From a bacterium (GTDB lineage Bacteria > SZUA-79 > Acidulodesulfobacterales > Acidulodesulfobacteraceae): DNA of 9,581 nt. The notes under the pieces were generated by a model that saw only the letters and a program-made list of their open reading frames with translations, was not told the DNA's origin and made no database searches. The DNA lies in the NCBI GenBank assembly GCA_021794335.1, contig JAJYQZ010000166.1, positions 1 through 9,581 of the forward strand. Direction: 5' to 3'. The stretch's first letter is position 1. Every line of letters starts with the position of its first letter. The translations under genes were made by a program, and so were the position numbers. Positions 6,329-9,581 of this stretch are shown piece after piece.

Positions 6329-7736
6329 AATCGTTTATAATAGATTTAACCCTGTTTAAAGCAGTTCCGCCGTAAGATTTTTTTAAATCGACGGAGGCTA
6401 ACGGATTAAATACCTCAAATATATCATTCTCAATGCCGCCGCATATTTTCTTGTATTCCTCGACCTTGAGTTTTGATAATGTTTTTTTATTTTCTTTGGC
6501 ATAATTTACTATCCGCCCGACTATTTCATGGGATTTTCTAAAAGGGATGCCCTTTTTTACAAGGTATGTCGCGATATCGGTAGCATAAATAAAATCATCG
6601 TCCAACTTTGAGCGCATATTTTTTGCATTAAATTTAACCGTTTTTATAATCTCCGTAAAAATTAAAATGGAGTTATAAACGGTATCCGCGCTCTCCATAA
6701 CGGGCTTTTTATCCTCCTGCATATCCCTGTTGTATGTTAACGGCAAAGCCTTCATCATTATAAACAGGGATAAAAGGTTCGATATGACGCCTCCGGTCTT
6801 TCCTCTTATAAGTTCCAGAACATCCGGATTTTTCTTCTGGGGCATAATGCTTGAACCTGTCGTAAATTCGTCCTTTAACTCTATAAATCCAAATTCTTCG
6901 CTGTTCCATATTATCAACTCTTCGCAAAACCTCGAAAGATGCATCATAATCATTGAAAGGGCAAAATTAAACTCAAGGGCAAAATCCCTGTCCGAAACGC
7001 TGTCCATGCTGTTTCTTGAAATCTTTGCAAACCCCAGCATCTTTGCCTCTAACTGCCTGTCTATTTCAAAATCGACGCCTGCAAGGGCGCCGCTGCCAAG
7101 CGTAAGAACATCTGCCGCGGCATAACAATTTATTAATCTCTCAAAATCTTTAGCAAACATCTCATAGTAAGCCAGAATATGATGGGCTAACGACACGGGC
7201 TGGGCATGCTGAAGATGCGTATATCCTGGAAGAATAGTATCTATATGATTCTTGGCAATACTTACAAGTTCCAATCTTAAATCTAACGACAGCAGGGCAA
7301 CTTTTTTAATTTCATTTTTCACATACAGCCTGAAATCAATCGAAACCTGATCATTTCTGGACCTTGCGGTATGGAGTTTGGCTCCCGAAACGGGAGCAAG
7401 CAGGGTTAATCTTTTTTCTATGTTCATATGTATATCTTCGTATCTTTTGTCAAATTTAAAAGCGCCGGTTTTAATGTCTTCTTTTATTTTTAACAGGGAT
7501 TTTTCTATCTCTTTCTTTTCTTTTTCGCTCACGACTCCCGCCTTTCTTAATGCGTAAAGATGGGCAATGCTTCCTGCTATGTCAAAATCTGCAAGCCTTT
7601 TATCGATGTCTAAGGAAGAGGTAAAATCTGCCGTAATCCCCGAAATATCATCCTTAAAGCGCCCTCTGACAAAATTACCTGCGGCTTTGCTTTCTTTTTC
7701 TTTTACCCGCGCCTGTTTTTTTTTCTTCGAATACAT
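6276..7736 (-). CDS. argH: Argininosuccinate lyase
   Basis: Cleaves argininosuccinate to arginine and fumarate, the final step of arginine synthesis; cytoplasmic homotetramer of the fumarase/aspartase superfamily. Motifs seen: DIAGSIAH (52-59), TARSRNDQ (123-130), GYTHLQHAQPV (171-181) with probable catalytic His174, GSGALAG (214-220) and the superfamily signature GSSIMPQKKNPD (294-305) carrying the mobile-loop serine. The C-terminus has the expected GGTA segment. At 486 residues it is about 25 longer than usual. The extra part is a lysine-rich head (MYSKKKKQARVKEKESK), and the common N-terminal WGGRF reads FVRGRF. No ATG, GTG or TTG follows in frame before the conserved core, so the ATG at 7734-7736 is the only ordinary choice, although no Shine-Dalgarno sequence precedes it. 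It lies 28 bases after argG. Confidence 0.96.
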   Translation of the reverse strand: MYSKKKKQARVKEKESKAAGNFVRGRFKDDISGITADFTSSLDIDKRLADFDIAGSIAHLYALRKAGVVSEKEKKEIEKSLLKIKEDIKTGAFKFDKRYEDIHMNIEKRLTLLAPVSGAKLHTARSRNDQVSIDFRLYVKNEIKKVALLSLDLRLELVSIAKNHIDTILPGYTHLQHAQPVSLAHHILAYYEMFAKDFERLINCYAAADVLTLGSGALAGVDFEIDRQLEAKMLGFAKISRNSMDSVSDRDFALEFNFALSMIMMHLSRFCEELIIWNSEEFGFIELKDEFTTGSSIMPQKKNPDVLELIRGKTGGVISNLLSLFIMMKALPLTYNRDMQEDKKPVMESADTVYNSILIFTEIIKTVKFNAKNMRSKLDDDFIYATDIATYLVKKGIPFRKSHEIVGRIVNYAKENKKTLSKLKVEEYKKICGGIENDIFEVFNPLASVDLKKSYGGTALNRVKSIINDYEEEIERNKKSLERLEQ

Positions 7737-7756
7737 ATTTTTATTAACGATTAAAT

Positions 7757-7771
7757 ACTTTACTTTACTTT
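7757..7771. repeat. Three tandem copies of ACTTT across the argG stop codon
   Basis: The plus strand reads ACTTT three times without change; on the coding strand this is AAAGT repeated. The argG stop (7765-7767) lies inside it. Gain or loss of one 5-base copy would shift the terminal frame of argG by only a few residues and change the argG-argH spacing. It may simply be a chance low-complexity run. Confidence 0.5.
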
Positions 7772-8961
7772 AACCTGAGTTTATACCGCAATGATTTCAA
7801 ATTAATAAACCCCGTCGCATCGCTTTGCGAATACGCTCCTTTGTCGTCTTCGAATGTAACGATATTTTTTGAATAGAGGCTTTTACCTGATTTTCTGTAT
7901 AAAACCTTCATATTTCCTTTGTATAATTCTATCCCGATATGCCCGGAAACCGATTTCTGGGTGCGGTCTATCAACGCCTGAACGGCGTTAAATTCGGGGC
8001 TGAACCAGCTGCCTTCGTATATTAACTTTGAGTATTTGGGAACAAGGCTGTCTTTAAGTTCGATCTCCTCGCCCGTTAAAGTAATAGATTCTAAAAGCCT
8101 GTGGGCAAAACTCAAGACGGTTCCGGCAGGCGTTTCATAAACGCCCCTCGACTTCATACCCGTAATCCTCGTCTCGACAATATCCGCTCTTCCTATGCCG
8201 TTTCTGCCGGCGATTAAATTCAGCTCTTCGATAATCCCTGCCGGCGTTAAATCTTTTCCGTTTAACGATACGGGATTGCCGTCCTCATAGACAATATCCA
8301 CCGCTTCGGGAACATCCGGAGCCTTTTGCGGGGAAACGGTAATTTCAAACATAGATTCATCTGGGACGTTTTCCAAATCTTCGAGTATGCCCCCTTCATA
8401 ACTTATATGAAAAAGATTTTTATCGCTCGAATAAGGTTTTTCTTTTGTAACGGGAACCGCAATACCGTTATCTTCCGCATATCTGACAAGTTCCGCCCTC
8501 GACGATATTTCCCATGTCCTCCACGGGGCAATTACCTTAATACCCGGATTGATTGCGCTATAGGCAAGCTCGAATCTGACCTGGTCGTTTCCCTTTCCCG
8601 TAGCCCCGTGAGCCACATAGTTTGCGCCGGCTTCAGAGGCAATTTCTATCTGCCTCTTTGCTATTAGCGGCCTTGCAATGGCGGTTCCCAGCAGGTATGC
8701 GCCCTCATAAAGGGCATTGCCTCTTAACGCCGGAAAAATGTAGTTCCCTGCAAATTCCTCTTTCATATCTTCAACTATCGCTCCGGCTGCGCCGGTTTTC
8801 AAAGCCTTTTCTTTTACGGCGTTCAGGTCTTCTTTTTGTCCCACATCGCAGCAATAGGCGATAACATCGGCTTTATAAGTATTGATAAGCCATTTAAGTA
8901 TAACCGAGGTATCGAGTCCTCCCGAGTAAGCCAAAACAATCTTATCTTTTGCCATAGCCAT
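7765..8961 (-). CDS. argG: Argininosuccinate synthase
   Basis: ATP-dependent ligase joining citrulline and aspartate to form argininosuccinate, via a citrullyl-AMP intermediate; cytoplasmic tetramer. The 398 residues match the usual length of the short bacterial class. The PP-loop ATP pyrophosphatase motif AYSGGLDTSV is at 11-20. Further conserved segments are HGATGKGNDQVRFE (118-131), IAPWRTW (144-150), YSSDKNLFHISYEGGILED (177-195) and the C-terminal arm. Two ATGs occur (8959-8961 and 8953-8955); the first is listed because AGGGAGA lies 12 bases upstream of it, while the second would be even further away. It sits 40 bases after argF and 28 before argH, a typical argF-argG-argH order. Nothing abnormal was seen apart from the tandem repeat at the stop codon. 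Confidence 0.97.
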   Translation of the reverse strand: MAMAKDKIVLAYSGGLDTSVILKWLINTYKADVIAYCCDVGQKEDLNAVKEKALKTGAAGAIVEDMKEEFAGNYIFPALRGNALYEGAYLLGTAIARPLIAKRQIEIASEAGANYVAHGATGKGNDQVRFELAYSAINPGIKVIAPWRTWEISSRAELVRYAEDNGIAVPVTKEKPYSSDKNLFHISYEGGILEDLENVPDESMFEITVSPQKAPDVPEAVDIVYEDGNPVSLNGKDLTPAGIIEELNLIAGRNGIGRADIVETRITGMKSRGVYETPAGTVLSFAHRLLESITLTGEEIELKDSLVPKYSKLIYEGSWFSPEFNAVQALIDRTQKSVSGHIGIELYKGNMKVLYRKSGKSLYSKNIVTFEDDKGAYSQSDATGFINLKSLRYKLRLK

Positions 8962-8973
8962 AATAAATATTTT

Positions 8974-8980
8974 TCTCCCT
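8974..8980 (-). promoter_or_regulatory. Ribosome binding site of argG
   Basis: AGGGAGA on the minus strand in the 40-base argF-argG spacer, 12 bases before the first ATG. The match is good but the spacing is long; it favours the upstream of the two ATG codons. Confidence 0.5.
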
Positions 8981-9001
8981 TAAATTTAGCTTTTTCCTTA
9001 T

Positions 9002-9581
9002 TTAAAAAAGCATCTCCATTATTGCCTTTTGCACATGAAGCCTGTTTTCCGCCTCTTCGAATACATACGGCGAAAACCTTTCGAATACGGCTTCGGTAAC
9101 CTCTTCGTTTCTATGGACAGGCAAACAATGAAGAAATATAACATCCTTTTTAGCGCTCCCGATAACCCCGTCATCGATAATGAACGGCTTAAGCTTATCG
9201 ATTTTTTCTTTGTTATCTTCCTGTCCCATACTGATAAAAACATCGGTAGTAATAACATCGGCATCCTCAGCCGCGCTGATTTTATCATGTGAAACGGAAA
9301 ACCTTCCGCCCCTTTTTCCGGATTCGCCTGCAACCCTTTCATCCGCTTTAAATCCGTCAGGCATTGCCAAAACAAGCTCGAAACCCATAACGGCCTGAAG
9401 GCTGATCCACGAATTTGCCATATTGTTTGCATCGCCGAAGTACGCTATCTTAAGATTTTTAATAATGTTTCCGGCATCTCGCAGAGCGGCATCCGCCGCT
9501 TTCTTCGTATTATTCCGCATTTTGCTTTTCGCCTCATAAACGGTGAATATATCGGCTAAAATCTGGGCGGGGTGCTCAAGG
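9002..9581 (-). CDS. argF: Ornithine carbamoyltransferase, C-terminal part (N-terminus beyond the window edge)
   Basis: Transfers the carbamoyl group from carbamoyl phosphate to ornithine to give citrulline; cytoplasmic trimer. The open frame enters at base 9581 with LEHPAQILADIFTVYEA and continues for 192 residues to the TAA at 9002-9004, so the methionine at 9518-9520 is internal, not the start. Seen: HPAQILAD, the carbamoyl-phosphate-side HPxQxLAD motif; FGDANNMANSW; the ornithine-type DVFISMG loop (SMG at 9224-9232); and HCLPVHR (HCLP at 9119-9130), which carries the catalytic cysteine. Most relatives read HCLPAHR. A charged insertion of about 19 residues (MRNNTKKAADAALRDAG and neighbours) separates the HPAQ helix from the second domain. 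The SMG motif favours ornithine over aspartate or N-acetylornithine as the acceptor. About 110-120 N-terminal residues with the STRT phosphate site are missing. Confidence 0.94.
   Translation of the reverse strand, partial: LEHPAQILADIFTVYEAKSKMRNNTKKAADAALRDAGNIIKNLKIAYFGDANNMANSWISLQAVMGFELVLAMPDGFKADERVAGESGKRGGRFSVSHDKISAAEDADVITTDVFISMGQEDNKEKIDKLKPFIIDDGVIGSAKKDVIFLHCLPVHRNEEVTEAVFERFSPYVFEEAENRLHVQKAIMEMLF

Noticed and set aside
6709..7125. Open frames on both strands inside argH (72 and 131 residues)
   Set aside because: They fall entirely within the conserved argH coding region in other frames and show no family motifs.
8326..9432. Several open frames of 72-137 residues across argG and argF in other frames
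   Set aside because: The true frames carry unambiguous ArgG and ArgF motifs; the others are shadows with atypical residue composition.

Overview
The window is a densely packed bacterial segment in which every convincing gene lies on the minus strand. Transcription therefore runs from base 9581 toward base 1. Base composition is moderately AT-rich, with many ATA, TTA and AAA codons, and the spacers are short. In transcription order the genes are: argF (5' end missing), argG, argH, a small proline-rich lipoprotein, a membrane-anchored NHL-repeat propeller, a geranylgeranyl-reductase-family flavoprotein, a degenerate RpiB-like protein, radA, a long-chain polyprenyl diphosphate synthase (ispB type), and lysA (3' end missing).

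Region 1 (about 6276-9581) holds the last three steps of arginine synthesis: ornithine carbamoyltransferase, argininosuccinate synthase and argininosuccinate lyase. Region 2 (3543-6328) holds a lipoprotein, an anchored beta-propeller and an FAD reductase of the isoprenoid-saturating family, closely spaced and probably co-transcribed with the arg genes or from unseen internal promoters. Region 3 (1-3518) appears to begin at a sigma70-like promoter at 3490-3518. It carries the RpiB-like gene, which overlaps radA by 8 bases, then ispB, then lysA.

Order argF-argG-argH-lipoprotein-lysA recalls the arginine/lysine cluster of Geobacter-like deltaproteobacteria (Desulfobacterota and relatives), where a small lipoprotein sits between argH and lysA. 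Here five further genes lie between the lipoprotein and lysA. An AT-rich Desulfobacterota-like or related lineage fits; naming it more closely (for example Acidulodesulfobacterales) would be a guess.

Most of the window is ordinary core metabolism. The best candidate for something undescribed is the RpiB-fold protein at 2875-3387. It keeps the overall sugar-phosphate-isomerase pattern but has lost the recognisable catalytic residues. It is probably translationally coupled to the DNA repair gene radA, and it sits behind its own promoter with an 18-base palindrome in the leader. A second theme is the pairing of a polyprenyl synthase with a geranylgeranyl-reductase homologue, which suggests side-chain saturation of a quinone. 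No RNA genes, CRISPR arrays, insertion sequences or convincing intrinsic terminators were seen, and no stretch longer than about 155 bases lacks a gene.
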